Source of the DNA: Solirubrobacterales bacterium
GTDB taxonomy: Bacteria; Actinomycetota; Thermoleophilia; Solirubrobacterales; 70-9
Direction of reading: 5' to 3'
DNA: 64,000 nucleotides
Assembly: GCA_035573435.1 (NCBI GenBank)
Contig: DATMZR010000021.1
Location: 62,001-126,000, forward strand
Made by a program: the position numbers and the translations under genes. This document shows, one piece after another, positions 42,551 through 51,496 of the stretch (position 1 is its first letter; each line of letters begins with the position of its first letter). Below the pieces are notes generated by a model. That model saw only the letters and a list, made by a program, of their open reading frames with translations. It did not search any database and was not told where the DNA came from.

Positions 42551-42586
42551 GCTCCCTCCAACCCCGCGGAACCGACAGTCGCCCCC

Positions 42587-43150
42587 TCAGCCGCGCAGCT
42601 CGGCGAGCCGCGCGTTCGCCTTCTGCACGCGCTTTCGCACTTGCCGCTTCGAGAGCCCCAACTGCTCCGCGGTCTCCGAAGTGCCATAGCCCGCTGCGCT
42701 CAGCAACAGCACGGCCGCCCACTCCTTCGGCAGCTCCTGCAGAAGCGCGCGTGCCGCCGAGAGGGCCTCATGCGCAACGATCCGCTCCAGCGGCTCGCCG
42801 GCATCGACGCCCTCGGCCCGCGCGGCATCGCCTGCCCGCTGCTCGAAGCGGTCGCGGTCGCTCTCGACCGCGAGCCAGCGTTCTCGCCGACCGTCCGTCC
42901 GCAGGATCTTCCAAGCGGCCGACTCCACGCAGCGAACCAGGTAGCGGCGGACGCCGTCAAGGTCGTCGGGGTCGCCCGGGAAGGCGCTCATCAGCTGCGC
43001 GAACCCCTGCTGGACGGCCTCCTCGATCTGCTCGCCCCGCGCGCCGCCGTTGTAAGCGACGCCGCGGAGCGTGTCGGAACTCTGCACCGCGATTCGCTCG
43101 GCGGTCCCCCGGAGGACGACTGCCGCGGCCGGTGTGGGTCGGGGGGACAT
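42587..43150 (-). CDS. Small sigma-70-like (ECF-type) factor of the mobile element
   Basis: 187 residues. The C-terminal region 4 is clear: ALLQELPKEWAAVLLLSAAG, YGTSETAEQLGLSKRQVRKRVQ, a helix-turn-helix for the -35 element. The N-terminal region 2 is divergent (GARGEQIEEAVQQGFAQLMSAF, RRYLVRCVESAAWKILR). No TM or zinc motif, in contrast to the sigma gene at 61825. It is a candidate to recognise the 26-bp promoter motif. A small inverted repeat (GCACG...CGTGC at 43163-43177) lies just upstream. Confidence 0.78.
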   Translation of the reverse strand: MSPRPTPAAAVVLRGTAERIAVQSSDTLRGVAYNGGARGEQIEEAVQQGFAQLMSAFPGDPDDLDGVRRYLVRCVESAAWKILRTDGRRERWLAVESDRDRFEQRAGDAARAEGVDAGEPLERIVAHEALSAARALLQELPKEWAAVLLLSAAGYGTSETAEQLGLSKRQVRKRVQKANARLAELRG

Positions 43151-43556
43151 GGCCGCCCCTCCGCACGCGAAACGTGCAACCCTGGCGGCCGTCCCCCCGG
43201 CCCACGCACCTGCAGGGCGGCCACGATCCGCCGCGGCCGATCACGAGCTTCGAATCAGTCAGCCCGCCGACAACGCGCCCCGCGCGGCTCGACGCGCTCG
43301 TATCAGCGCGCTCGCTCGGCGTACTAAGCCGACTAAGCCGTGCGCAGGGAATTTCCAGAGCTAAGCACTTTCGCCCAAAAGAAGTCGTATGCCCTGAGGC
43401 TCACGCCTCAAACCTGCCCGGGACAGAAGTTTCCGCAAATAGCGACGGATTCATCGTCGTAGCGTCCGCGTTGGGCTTTCCCGGGGATAGGTTGGTCAGG
43501 GTTTCGGATTGACCCGGGACCCCGGACGAACCACAGAAGGGGAGGACGGGCGCAAA
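43151..43556. other. Divergent intergenic region of the element
   Basis: 406 bp between the sigma gene and the cargo block. It includes the inverted repeat GCACG-CGAAA-CGTGC at 43163-43177, a tandem 9-bp repeat (ACTAAGCCG twice, near 43321-43338), and a stretch of lower GC around 43370-43500 that could hold cargo promoters. No gene found. Confidence 0.5.
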
Positions 43557-44498
43557 ATGAAGGCGCAGGCGCTTCGAAGGGCGGTCGGTGAAGTCAGGCG
43601 CGCCGCGAGCGGAGCGCCCCGGACAGCGCTCGCCACGCTCGCCGTCGCTCTTACCTTGTTGGCGGTGGGGCTCCTGATCTCACAGGCGCTCCTCGGCAGT
43701 CCCGCGGTGGCGGCCTCCGGGGTCGAGATCACCTCGGGCCCCTCAGGAACGGTCGCGAGCTCCGACGCCAGCTTCGCCTTCAGCTCCTCGGACGGGGCGA
43801 GCTTTGAGTGCAGTCTCGACGGCGGCGCCTACGAGCCGTGTAGCTCCCCGAAGAGCTATGCGGGGCTCGTGAATGGCCCCCACTTCTTCGCCGTCAGAGC
43901 CCAGGCAGGCGACGGGAGCGTCGATGCGACGCCCTCCGAGCGTCAGTGGACGGTCGAGAACCTTAAGCCCTGTACGGGCGCCGACGAGCCGGCCAACTTC
44001 CCCGTCTACTCGCTCGGCTCAAGCGTCGGCGGCCTGCCGCTCACCTCGATCACCCGCCGCTGCGACGCGCTCGAGGCCGGCGCCCCGGGGCGGGCCAACT
44101 ACGTCTCCTACGTCTACGGCGTCTGTCCCGGGATCGAGGAGGGGACCGAGAACATCTGCCAGGCGCCGCTCGCGATCCAAACCTGGCCTGCGTGCGAGCG
44201 AAGCCTGGCCGACTACCAGCTCGCGGCTGGCGTCCCCTACCCGAGAGAGAAGCTCGGCAAGCTCGAGGGCGTCCCCGCCTACTCATTTGACGAGGGCACC
44301 CGGGTCGAGCTCTACACGAGCACGGCGACGATCGCCATCTTCGTTACCGACCCGGCGCTGATCGACCCCGCGGTGGCGGCCATCCAGCCTGAGCCGGCGT
44401 CCGAGCCGCCGGGCGAGTCGGCGCCCGCTGACGCCGAGAGCGCCAATCTTCCGCCACCGGCGCCCGGAGCAATCACAGGGACGCTCTCGTGCGCATGA
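43557..44498 (+). CDS. Secreted Ig-like protein (cargo gene 1)
   Basis: 313 residues from the ATG after GGGGAGG. A signal/anchor (about 30-52) is followed by an Ig-like domain (about 60-140: VEITSGPSGTVASSDASFAF, ECSLDGGAYEPCSSPKSY, FFAVRAQAGDGSVDATPSER), a Cys-rich middle part (CTGADEPANF to CERSLADY, about 145-245) and a Pro/Ala-rich tail. The Ig pattern resembles domains in the NHL protein at 46340. Its stop overlaps the next gene start (ATGA), so the two are coupled. Function unknown; probably exported. Confidence 0.82.
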   Translation: MKAQALRRAVGEVRRAASGAPRTALATLAVALTLLAVGLLISQALLGSPAVAASGVEITSGPSGTVASSDASFAFSSSDGASFECSLDGGAYEPCSSPKSYAGLVNGPHFFAVRAQAGDGSVDATPSERQWTVENLKPCTGADEPANFPVYSLGSSVGGLPLTSITRRCDALEAGAPGRANYVSYVYGVCPGIEEGTENICQAPLAIQTWPACERSLADYQLAAGVPYPREKLGKLEGVPAYSFDEGTRVELYTSTATIAIFVTDPALIDPAVAAIQPEPASEPPGESAPADAESANLPPPAPGAITGTLSCA

Positions 44499-46243
44499 GC
44501 GCACGCGCGATCCCCGCGCTGGCCGCGGTCCTGTTACTGGCGGGCCCGCCGGCCGCTCTGGCGGATATCAGCCAGGGGGATCCGACGAGCAGCTACGCGA
44601 AGACCCCCGACTGCTCGGGCACAAACCGAATGCCGGTCGAGGTGGTGTTCGAGAATTTCCCCTCACCCGGCAGCGCCGAGATCCAGATGGACACGCAGAT
44701 CGCAATCCACGAACCCCCCTGGGATGACTTCGCCACCGACACCAAGAAGCTCAACATGGACGGCACCGGCGGGGTCCACTGCCAGGCCCAGACCGCGGGC
44801 CGTGCCGTTACCTCCAGCGACGGTGATTTTCGCACCATCCTGCGCCTTTGGCCCTATACGGGCGGCTCCGGACCCCTGGCCGGCGCCGCGGCTGCCCAGC
44901 ACACGGTAACCGGCATCTCAGGCTGCAGTTGGGCCACCAACTCGGGAGGCGGCGGCGGTCCGGGCGGATTCACCGGCGGTAGACAGCGCTTCGAGCAGGC
45001 ATTCCAGGGCGCCAACCCGACCTCCGGCCCCTATCCGCTGAAGGAGTACCCCTGGGGCAACACCGCCGAGTTCCAGGTCTGCGATAGCAACAACACGGTG
45101 GCCAGCGACGGCAACGTCGCGATCATCAGGCCCAAGGATGACTTCGGCTTCCATGAGAATCTCACGCGCCAACTGCTTCGTGAGGCTGACTCGGCGGGCA
45201 CACATACGATCGCCGACTGCCCGCAGGCCGTCCGCAACTCATACGGGGCTATCACGCAGAGCGTCATCGATCAACTGCAAGAGGCCGGCGTCACCACGAT
45301 GCGCTTCGGCATGGACTGGTCCACCGTGGCGCCCTGCTCCGGAGCGGCCGAGACCCAGTGGGATTGGGACCGCTGGGACACGGTTGTCCCTCAGCTCGCG
45401 GCCGCCGGCATCAAGTCGATCATCGTTGTGAAGGTCCCGCCCCCCAAGGGGCCCAACTCAAGCGATCCTGAATGGACCGACCCGACCTGCAGCCAGCAGA
45501 GCGGATCGGCGCTGGTCAACCTCGACAGCAGTGAAGCGCTTTCGGCGTGGCAGACCTACGTCAAAGACGTCGCAACCCGGTACGGAGCCTATGCCAGGGC
45601 GATCGAGGTGTGGAACGAGGAGAACACCGAAAACTACTGGGGGGGCTGCGATCCCGACGCCTCCCAGTACCTCACGCTGCTAGATCGTGCCAGACAGGGC
45701 GTCTCGCAGTCAACTCATCCGAACCTGCCGATCATGCTCGGGAGCCCCGCACCCGTGACGAGTACTGTAGCGGGGAAGATTGAATGGCAGGACTACCTGC
45801 GAAGCATCCTCAACAACTGGAGCGCGACGACTCAGTCAGCGGTCGACTACATCGGCTTGCACCCTTATCGCAGTATGGAGGAGAAACAGGCGGGCACATT
45901 GCCGGATGAGAGCGCCCTGGCCCAACTCGGTGCGGCTCGGACGATCGTCTCCAACCACGGCCTCGATAAGCCCATTTGGGTGACCGAGGTCGGGACGACG
46001 AGCACGGGACCGTCTGGGCTTGGAACCTACGTAGGCTCAAACCAAGGCCTACGGGACTATCAGATCTACGATGCGCTACGCAATGCGGGCGGGCGCGTGA
46101 CGACGATGTATCGCTTCGCCGACCTGAGTAACGATCCGGCGGACAAGGAGGCTGGCTTCGGCGCAGTGAATTATCCTGGCCTCATGACGAAGGACGCCTA
46201 CTGCCGGCTGGCCCAGGAGCGGACAGGCATTTATCTCTGCTAG
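44495..46243 (+). CDS. Secreted glycoside hydrolase-like protein (clan GH-A type; cargo gene 2)
   Basis: 582 residues, ATG overlapping the preceding stop. A signal peptide (about 1-24, ALA-D) precedes an N-terminal beta-rich domain (about 25-230). The C-terminal barrel (about 245-582) holds the typical GH-A pair: acid/base glutamate in AIEVWNEENTENYWGG and nucleophile glutamate in PIWVTEVGTTSTG. FGMDWSTVAP, YIGLHPYRSM and LRDYQIYDALR support the fold. It would cut polysaccharide outside the cell; the exact family (GH5/GH39-like) and substrate are unknown. Confidence 0.85.
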   Translation: MSARAIPALAAVLLLAGPPAALADISQGDPTSSYAKTPDCSGTNRMPVEVVFENFPSPGSAEIQMDTQIAIHEPPWDDFATDTKKLNMDGTGGVHCQAQTAGRAVTSSDGDFRTILRLWPYTGGSGPLAGAAAAQHTVTGISGCSWATNSGGGGGPGGFTGGRQRFEQAFQGANPTSGPYPLKEYPWGNTAEFQVCDSNNTVASDGNVAIIRPKDDFGFHENLTRQLLREADSAGTHTIADCPQAVRNSYGAITQSVIDQLQEAGVTTMRFGMDWSTVAPCSGAAETQWDWDRWDTVVPQLAAAGIKSIIVVKVPPPKGPNSSDPEWTDPTCSQQSGSALVNLDSSEALSAWQTYVKDVATRYGAYARAIEVWNEENTENYWGGCDPDASQYLTLLDRARQGVSQSTHPNLPIMLGSPAPVTSTVAGKIEWQDYLRSILNNWSATTQSAVDYIGLHPYRSMEEKQAGTLPDESALAQLGAARTIVSNHGLDKPIWVTEVGTTSTGPSGLGTYVGSNQGLRDYQIYDALRNAGGRVTTMYRFADLSNDPADKEAGFGAVNYPGLMTKDAYCRLAQERTGIYLC

Positions 46244-46339
46244 CGGTAGCTCCGGGTGGCGTTGAGGCATTGGTCGATAGGGCCAAGAGTACCCTTGGGG
46301 TTAGGCGGCGACCAACGCGGTGGCGGAGAAGGCGGTGTG

Positions 46340-47638
46340 ATGCTGGGGGGACAAATAGGGCGACGCTGGTTCTTTGCCCTCCTTGCCGCGGTGGCCGTGA
46401 CCGCCCTGGCGAGCGCCGTCCCGGTTTCAGCGGCGATTGTGCAAAGGATCGCCTGGGGCAGCGAGGGCGCGGGCGCCGGGCAGTTCTATCTTCCCCAAGG
46501 TATAGCCACCGACTCGTCCGGCCACGTCTATGTCGCGGATACCGGTAACCACCGGATTGAGAAGTTTTCCGCCAGCGGAGATTTCCTCCTCGCCTGGGGC
46601 TGGGGGGTAAGGACCGGCAGCAGCGCGCTCGAGACCTGCCGAAGATCTTGCCAAAGGGGGCTCGCGGGCGCAGGCGACGGGCAGCTCAACGGGCCCAGCG
46701 GGATCGTGACCAATACCAGCGGGCACGTGTATGTCGCTGACGTGGGCAACGACCGGATCCAGAAGTTCTCCTCGCGGGGACGCTTCCTCGACAAGTGGGG
46801 GAGGACGGGATCCCGCAAAGGCCGGTTCCGCGGCCCCTACGGCGTTGCCGCCGACTCCGCCGGCCACGTCTACGTCGCCGACTTTTTCAACCTTCGGATC
46901 CAGAAGTTCTCCTCGCGGGGTCGCTTCCTCGACAAGTGGAGCGCCTCCTATCCCTATGACGTTGCCAGCCACTCCGACGACCGCGTCTATGCGACCGACT
47001 ACTACGCCAACCGAGTCGAGAAGTTCTCGTCGGGAGGACGTTTCCTTCTGATGTGGGGGTGGGGGGTCAGGAACGGAGAAAACCAATTCCAGAGATGCGG
47101 TTCCCCGAGGGCGGGCTGCCAGGCGGGCACCGACGGTTCTGGCGCGGGCCAGTTCTCCGCGCCGCAGGGAATCGCCACCGACCCCGCGCGCCACGTCTAC
47201 GTCGCTGACTCCGTGAACGATCGCATCGAGAAGTTCTCGGGGAGCGGTCGCTACCTGACGAAGTGGGGCAGCACTGGCCCGGGCGAGGGTCAGTTCGACC
47301 ATCCCCACGACGTCGCTACCGACGCCGCACGCCACGTCTACGTCGTCGATGTGATCAACGCTCGGATCGTCAAATACGCGCAGATCCGGCCCCAGACGAC
47401 GATCACAGCGTCGAGGGTGAGAGACGCCCGTGGGCGGGCTAGGTTCCGCTTCAAGTCGTCCGAGCCGGGCTCGAGCTTCAGGTGCAGGCTCGACCGCCGC
47501 CGCATTCGGCGCTGCGACTCGCCGAAGGTCTATCGCCATCTGAGCGGCGGCCGGCATAGCTTCAAGGCCCAGGCCATCGACCTTTACAAGCTCAGGGACC
47601 CGACCCCCGCGAAGGAGCGGTTCTGGATCAGCAAGTAG
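46340..47638 (+). CDS. Secreted NHL-repeat propeller with C-terminal Ig-like domain (cargo gene 3)
   Basis: 432 residues from the ATG at MLGGQIGRRW. A signal peptide (about 9-32) is followed by at least six NHL repeats of the form GxIATDSSGHVYVADTGNHR-IEKFSASG (about 35-355), forming a beta-propeller. A C-terminal Ig-like stretch follows (RARFRFKSSEPGSSFRCRLD...FKAQAIDLY). The propeller probably binds a glycan or protein at the surface. It follows the hydrolase by 96 bp on the same strand, so the three cargo genes form an extracellular set. Confidence 0.9.
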   Translation: MLGGQIGRRWFFALLAAVAVTALASAVPVSAAIVQRIAWGSEGAGAGQFYLPQGIATDSSGHVYVADTGNHRIEKFSASGDFLLAWGWGVRTGSSALETCRRSCQRGLAGAGDGQLNGPSGIVTNTSGHVYVADVGNDRIQKFSSRGRFLDKWGRTGSRKGRFRGPYGVAADSAGHVYVADFFNLRIQKFSSRGRFLDKWSASYPYDVASHSDDRVYATDYYANRVEKFSSGGRFLLMWGWGVRNGENQFQRCGSPRAGCQAGTDGSGAGQFSAPQGIATDPARHVYVADSVNDRIEKFSGSGRYLTKWGSTGPGEGQFDHPHDVATDAARHVYVVDVINARIVKYAQIRPQTTITASRVRDARGRARFRFKSSEPGSSFRCRLDRRRIRRCDSPKVYRHLSGGRHSFKAQAIDLYKLRDPTPAKERFWISK

Positions 47639-47800
47639 CGGCCGCTCCCGAGCCTCCAACGGCGAGGCAGCGAAGGCTCCACCTTAAATGTCGTCCGTCC
47701 GGAGCCGCCGGCTCGGAACTCCGCCACCCAGTGGACTGGTCCGGCGCTCGCTGCGCACAAACCCGTCCTGGGCTTTCCGGCATGCGCTACCTTTGATCTC

Positions 47801-48052
47801 GTGGCCAAGAAGCACGAAAAGAGAATCGTCTCGCCAAATCCTGACGGCGGCTGGGACGTACGCAAACCGAACGCTGATCGTGCCAGCGCCCACCTCGATA
47901 CCCAGCGCGATGCGGATCGCAGAGCGGGCGAGATTCTTCGCAACGTCGGCGGCGGCGAGCGCATCACCCAGGGCAGGGACGGCAAGATCCGCAGCAAGGA
48001 CACGATCCCACCGGCCCCAGACCCGAATCCGCCCAAGGACCGCGAGCACTAA
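47801..48052 (+). CDS. DUF2188 protein
   Basis: 83 residues, start GTG. RIVSPNPDGGWDVRKPNADR, followed by THxDTQxxADRRAGEIL and DGKIRSKDTIPPAPDPN, is the DUF2188 pattern, a small hydrophilic beta-strand protein family of unknown function spread in Actinobacteria. Here it lies in the element, behind the cargo genes. No signal peptide. Confidence 0.85.
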   Translation: MAKKHEKRIVSPNPDGGWDVRKPNADRASAHLDTQRDADRRAGEILRNVGGGERITQGRDGKIRSKDTIPPAPDPNPPKDREH

Positions 48053-48380
48053 TCCCGAACCTGCGCGGTTGGGGCGCCTGCGTCGAGTTAGCCGTCGCCA
48101 CGCGCGGATAGCCCCGACTGTTGAGCGACTGCAAACGACTTGACCAAGCCATGTCGCTGCCCGATCTCCGACGGAGGGCCCTCCAGTGACCCGAAAACCC
48201 TCCGGAATTCTCCGCCGACCGTGGCGACCGCCAGAAACCGCCTGCCAAGTAAAAATTGGGCCCCGCGGAAGCCGCCGCCGCTCCCCTTCGCATCAGCAGC
48301 GGTAGCGCATCACGACTAGCTTTATCGCCCTAGCCGCCCACCGAGGGGGGCACGCCTGCGCTCCGCGGGGTTGAAGCGGC
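48053..48380. other. Intergenic region in the element
   Basis: 328 bp with no convincing reading frame. The open frames on either strand lack start signals and third-position GC bias. No tRNA or strong hairpin seen. Confidence 0.5.
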
Positions 48381-48575
48381 GTGCTGGCAGGAGTCGTCAT
48401 CGGCCTCGCCATGATCGCGCTCGTCGCCGCCTTGCGCGAAGGCATACCCGGGTGGATCGGCCTGATCGTCACGATGCTCGCTTTCAGCAACGACCCGAAC
48501 AATGGACCCGGCGCCCTCGCCGCTGGCGCCGGCGTCTGGATTGTCCTGCGCTACCTACGTGGCTCGCGCACGTAG
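48381..48575 (+). CDS. Small two-TM membrane protein of the element
   Basis: 64 residues, start GTG. TM1 is about 3-18 (GVVIGLAMIALVAAL), a PGWIGLIVTMLAF segment follows, and a glycine/alanine-rich TM2 (PGALAAGAGVWIVLRYL) ends in a basic tail. No homology recognised. An overlapping minus-strand frame is less convincing. Confidence 0.5.
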   Translation: MLAGVVIGLAMIALVAALREGIPGWIGLIVTMLAFSNDPNNGPGALAAGAGVWIVLRYLRGSRT

Positions 48576-48581
48576 CCGCAT

Positions 48582-48887
48582 TCACCCGACCGCCTTCCGC
48601 GGGGCCTCGATCAGGAGTCGCGCGGCCCGCCGACTCATCGGGCAGCAGCCGAGCCGCTCCGCCTGACGCAAGTAGTCGCGCACGAGCATCGCAAGCTCTG
48701 CTCGCGTCTCGAAGCCGCGCTCGACGAAGTACGTGCGGCCCAGCCCGGTGCCGAGCGGCGCGTCGTAGATGTGAACCACGCTATCGATCTGCCGCCCGAG
48801 CAGAATCCGCTGCTCGCGTAGATCGGTGACGTACCGCCCAAGCTCGACGGCTGTGCCGCTGGGAGGGCGGGTATCGGTCGGGGTCAT
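48582..48887 (-). CDS. Unknown soluble protein of the element
   Basis: 101 residues with GAGGAGG seven bases before the ATG, supporting translation. Alpha/beta pattern (GTAVELGRYVTDLREQRILL, VVHIYDAPLGTGLGRTYFV, ELAMLVRDYLRQAERLGCCP). No domain recognised. It lies downstream of the ssb gene on the same strand. Confidence 0.7.
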   Translation of the reverse strand: MTPTDTRPPSGTAVELGRYVTDLREQRILLGRQIDSVVHIYDAPLGTGLGRTYFVERGFETRAELAMLVRDYLRQAERLGCCPMSRRAARLLIEAPRKAVG

Positions 48888-49195
48888 GGGTACCTCCTCA
48901 GGTCACTGGTGAAGGACGCCGAGCGAAAAGGCACCGGACGAGCGGCGCGGAACCCGAGCGAAGCGAGGGCGCTGCCAAGACGAGGCCGCGCGAAGCGCGC
49001 GCCTTGAAGCCCCGCCGGTCCTGGTGCCATGCTCACGGCGTCCTTCTCCGAGACCTGGGGGGTTCACGACCACGGCCGCTCCCCCGCCCCCGATCGGCTC
49101 AGAACTCTCACCGCGCGTCCTGATCCGCGAACAACCGAGGAGGCGGCGGGCCCGAGGGCCCGCCGCCCGGCTGGGTGGGGGTGAGGGAGATCGTC
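48888..49195. other. Intergenic region holding hairpins; possible transfer origin
   Basis: 308 bp. Besides the 49142-49167 hairpin it has a second stem GGCCGCGCG-AAG-CGCGCGCC near 48984-49003. Such inverted repeats next to transfer genes can belong to an origin of transfer, but no nick site can be recognised. Confidence 0.35.
49142..49167 (-). terminator. Strong hairpin after ssb
   Basis: A perfect 12-bp inverted repeat, GGCGGCGGGCCC - GA - GGGCCCGCCGCC, lies about 28 bp after the ssb stop in the direction of transcription. The T run is weak, but such GC hairpins end transcripts in this kind of genome. It probably closes the transfer operon. Confidence 0.6.
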
Positions 49196-49564
49196 TTAGA
49201 AGGGGATCTCCTCATCCGGCTCCGTCTCGCCGGAGCCGGCCTCGGCGCCCTGCGGCGCGGAGCCGTTTCGCCCCGAGAGGAACTTCACGCGGCCGATCAC
49301 CTCGTGCTTGGAGCGCTTCGAGCCATCGTCGGCCTCCCACTCCGAGTAGGAGAGGCGGCCGGCGACCGCCACCTGGCGGCCCTTGGCGAGGTGCCCCGCG
49401 CAGGCCTCGGCCTGCTTGTCGAAGGTGACGACGTCGACGTAGGTGACGTCCCCCTCGCGGACGCCGTTGACGGCGAGCCGCATGGCGCAGACCGGCTTCC
49501 CGCCCTTGGTCTCCCGAAGCTCGGGATCGCGGGTCAGGCGACCGATCAGGTTGACGGAGTTCAT
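49196..49564 (-). CDS. ssb: Single-stranded DNA-binding protein
   Basis: 122 residues after AAGGAGG. The OB fold is typical (MNSVNLIGRLTRDPELRE, NGVREGDVTYVDVVTFDKQA, KGRQVAVAGRLSYSEWEADD), and the acidic tail ends DEEIPF, the peptide that binds partner proteins. It is shorter than a housekeeping SSB and encoded at the end of the transfer operon. It probably protects the single strand transferred during conjugation. Confidence 0.93.
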   Translation of the reverse strand: MNSVNLIGRLTRDPELRETKGGKPVCAMRLAVNGVREGDVTYVDVVTFDKQAEACAGHLAKGRQVAVAGRLSYSEWEADDGSKRSKHEVIGRVKFLSGRNGSAPQGAEAGSGETEPDEEIPF

Positions 49565-49724
49565 CTGGACCTCCTTCTCCCCGGCCCATGCCGGGGGTCG
49601 TTGGACTTGCGAAGCGAATTCCTGCGGCGCTCCGCCGCCGCTACCGTGCGAAGCAAGAAGTCCGACGGCCCACGGCCGGGGCGGGAAGGCACGGGCCAGA
49701 GGCCGTCAGCCGAGCTCCGGGTGA

Positions 49725-50867
49725 TCACGAGCCGCCTCCGGGGGCCGGGAAGACGAGCACCCACGCGGGGGGCGGCGAGAGCGAACCCGACCCGAACGAC
49801 GAGCTCACCCACGAGACGTGAATGTGGGCGGGGCAGCCCCCGCGGCAAGTCCGCGGCGAGCCGTGCGAGGGATAGCCGTCGTAGCCGACGAACTGGATCG
49901 CCGGGGCGAGGTCGCAGGCCGGGCGAGACCCCGAGCGCCCGGAGCCGCGCCTCCAGCCCAGGTCGCGCGCCAGCCGCCCGGCGGAGCGATCCCAGGCGGT
50001 CTGCGAACGGAGGTCGCCCGCCGGGACCAGGTCGAGCGCGGTGCCGTCGCCATGGGTCGCGTGGCCCGGCTCGCGCGCCGCGGTAACGCGGAGGTCGTAG
50101 GTGCGAAGGATCCACACCGCGCCGGGCCAGATCCGCGAGTCGATGGGCTGCGGCGAGTAGCCCGGCGCCGTCAGCTTCGCCGGCATCCGTCGGAAGGCGC
50201 GCGGCTCGTACACGCGGACCGCTTTCCTCAGGTTCGCGACGCCGGCGGCCGAAGGCGCGCAGCTGGCGTCGGCTACCTCGCCGACGTCGCCGAAGCGCCG
50301 AGCGGCGGCGAGCACCTCCTTGACGTACCAGTCGGCCTGGTCGTAGGCGAAGATCGCCCGGTACCAGTCGCCGGGGGCGCCCGAGGCGCGCAGGTAGTTG
50401 GCGGCGCCGTAGATCGCGTCGACCGCGTCGTAGCGGTCGCGATCCCCGTCCCCGTCCCCGTCGATACCGTAGCGCCGCCAGGTCGAGGCGAGGAATTGCA
50501 TGGGCCCGCCGGCGCCGGCGGAGTTCTCCCCCGACGAGACCCCCGGAAGCAACGAGCGCCCGAAGTCGCTCTCTACCTTGTGGATCGCCGCCAGGATCGC
50601 GGGGCCGCGCTGGCCGAGGCGAAAGCGCTCGGCAGCGCCTGTGTAGTGGCGCGCGTACTGCTGCGGCACTCCCCGGACCGAGCCGACCGCGGCATCTCCC
50701 GGAGCGCACGCTCCGCCGGCGAGCGAGCTCGTCGTCGCCCCCATCGAGGCGACCATCAGGATCCCGAAGAACGCGGCCGCCGCGCCGGCCGCCACGCGCC
50801 CCCAGGCGCTCTTGGGCAGGCGGCGCCCGAGCGCCGCCCCGACGCCCATGCGCCCCGCGAGCCTCAT
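49725..50867 (-). CDS. Dual-domain cell-wall hydrolase: lytic transglycosylase plus M15-like peptidase
   Basis: 380 residues, ATG overlapping the previous stop (ATGA). A TM/signal (about 25-50) is followed by an SLT-like domain with catalytic glutamate in AAIHKVESDFGRSL and GPMQFLASTWRRYG (about 90-200). The C-terminal part (about 270-370) has GHATHGDGTALDLVPAG and a final HIHVSW, the zinc ligands HxxxxxxD and HxH of VanY/M15-like D-alanyl-D-alanine peptidases. It would open peptidoglycan for the transfer channel. The combination replaces the usual NlpC/P60 fusion. Confidence 0.88.
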   Translation of the reverse strand: MRLAGRMGVGAALGRRLPKSAWGRVAAGAAAAFFGILMVASMGATTSSLAGGACAPGDAAVGSVRGVPQQYARHYTGAAERFRLGQRGPAILAAIHKVESDFGRSLLPGVSSGENSAGAGGPMQFLASTWRRYGIDGDGDGDRDRYDAVDAIYGAANYLRASGAPGDWYRAIFAYDQADWYVKEVLAAARRFGDVGEVADASCAPSAAGVANLRKAVRVYEPRAFRRMPAKLTAPGYSPQPIDSRIWPGAVWILRTYDLRVTAAREPGHATHGDGTALDLVPAGDLRSQTAWDRSAGRLARDLGWRRGSGRSGSRPACDLAPAIQFVGYDGYPSHGSPRTCRGGCPAHIHVSWVSSSFGSGSLSPPPAWVLVFPAPGGGS

Positions 50868-51496
50868 CGGCCTAGCCCCGAGACGCGCCAGCCGCGACCT
50901 GACCGGCGCAGCTCGATCGCGATCGTCTCCTCGCCGCCGTCGCGGCGCACCAGGCCGACGAGCTCGCCCGAGACGAGCCGGCGGCCCGAAGCGTCTGGCT
51001 CGCCGGGCACAAACTCGAGCCGACGAAGCAGGGCCCGCTCGAGCTTGGAGACGCCACGCGGCACCCGCGGCGGCGCGGCGAGCAGTTCCTCGGCGAAGAC
51101 CCGGGTCGCCGTCACCCGCAGCTCGCGTCCGACCTCCTCGTCCAGGCGGCCCACCTCGTAGAGCGAGAAGGCGGCCAAGAAGCGCCGGGCGGCGGGCTCG
51201 GCCTCAGCGCGCGTGCGCTCGTAGAGCCGCAGCACCCGGGGCGTCGGGCCCGGCTCGCCGCGCGGATCCTCGCGCCGCGCGGCCGCGGCCTCGCGGCGGG
51301 TCTCGGCACGAGCGATCCGCTCCGCCGCCCGGGCTCGCAGCTGCGGCGCCAACGGCGCTCCCTCATCATGTGGGCCGCGAGTCGCCCGCGCCCGCGCGGT
51401 CTCGTCTTCCCCGGCGTTGTTCGCGAGCAGGACCGCGGCCGCGACGAGCGGGGCGAGGAGCGCCGCGACGAGCACAAGGCGCCGGCGCCCGCTCAC
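50864..51496 (-). CDS. Exported unknown protein of the transfer operon
   Basis: 210 residues, GTG overlapping the VirB6-like stop (GTGA). One N-terminal TM (about 5-26) precedes a charged helical region rich in arginine (RARAAERIARAETRREAAAA) and a compact alpha/beta domain (RFLAAFSLYEVGRLDEEVGR to the end) that could be an NTF2-like fold as in VirB8 relatives. It lies between the VirB6-like and hydrolase genes. Function unknown. Confidence 0.78.
   Translation of the reverse strand: MSGRRRLVLVAALLAPLVAAAVLLANNAGEDETARARATRGPHDEGAPLAPQLRARAAERIARAETRREAAAARREDPRGEPGPTPRVLRLYERTRAEAEPAARRFLAAFSLYEVGRLDEEVGRELRVTATRVFAEELLAAPPRVPRGVSKLERALLRRLEFVPGEPDASGRRLVSGELVGLVRRDGGEETIAIELRRSGRGWRVSGLGR

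Noticed and set aside
48293-48502. Small minus-strand frame opposite the 64-residue membrane protein
   Set aside because: Threonine/proline-rich product without a TM or start signal; the plus-strand frame is more plausible.
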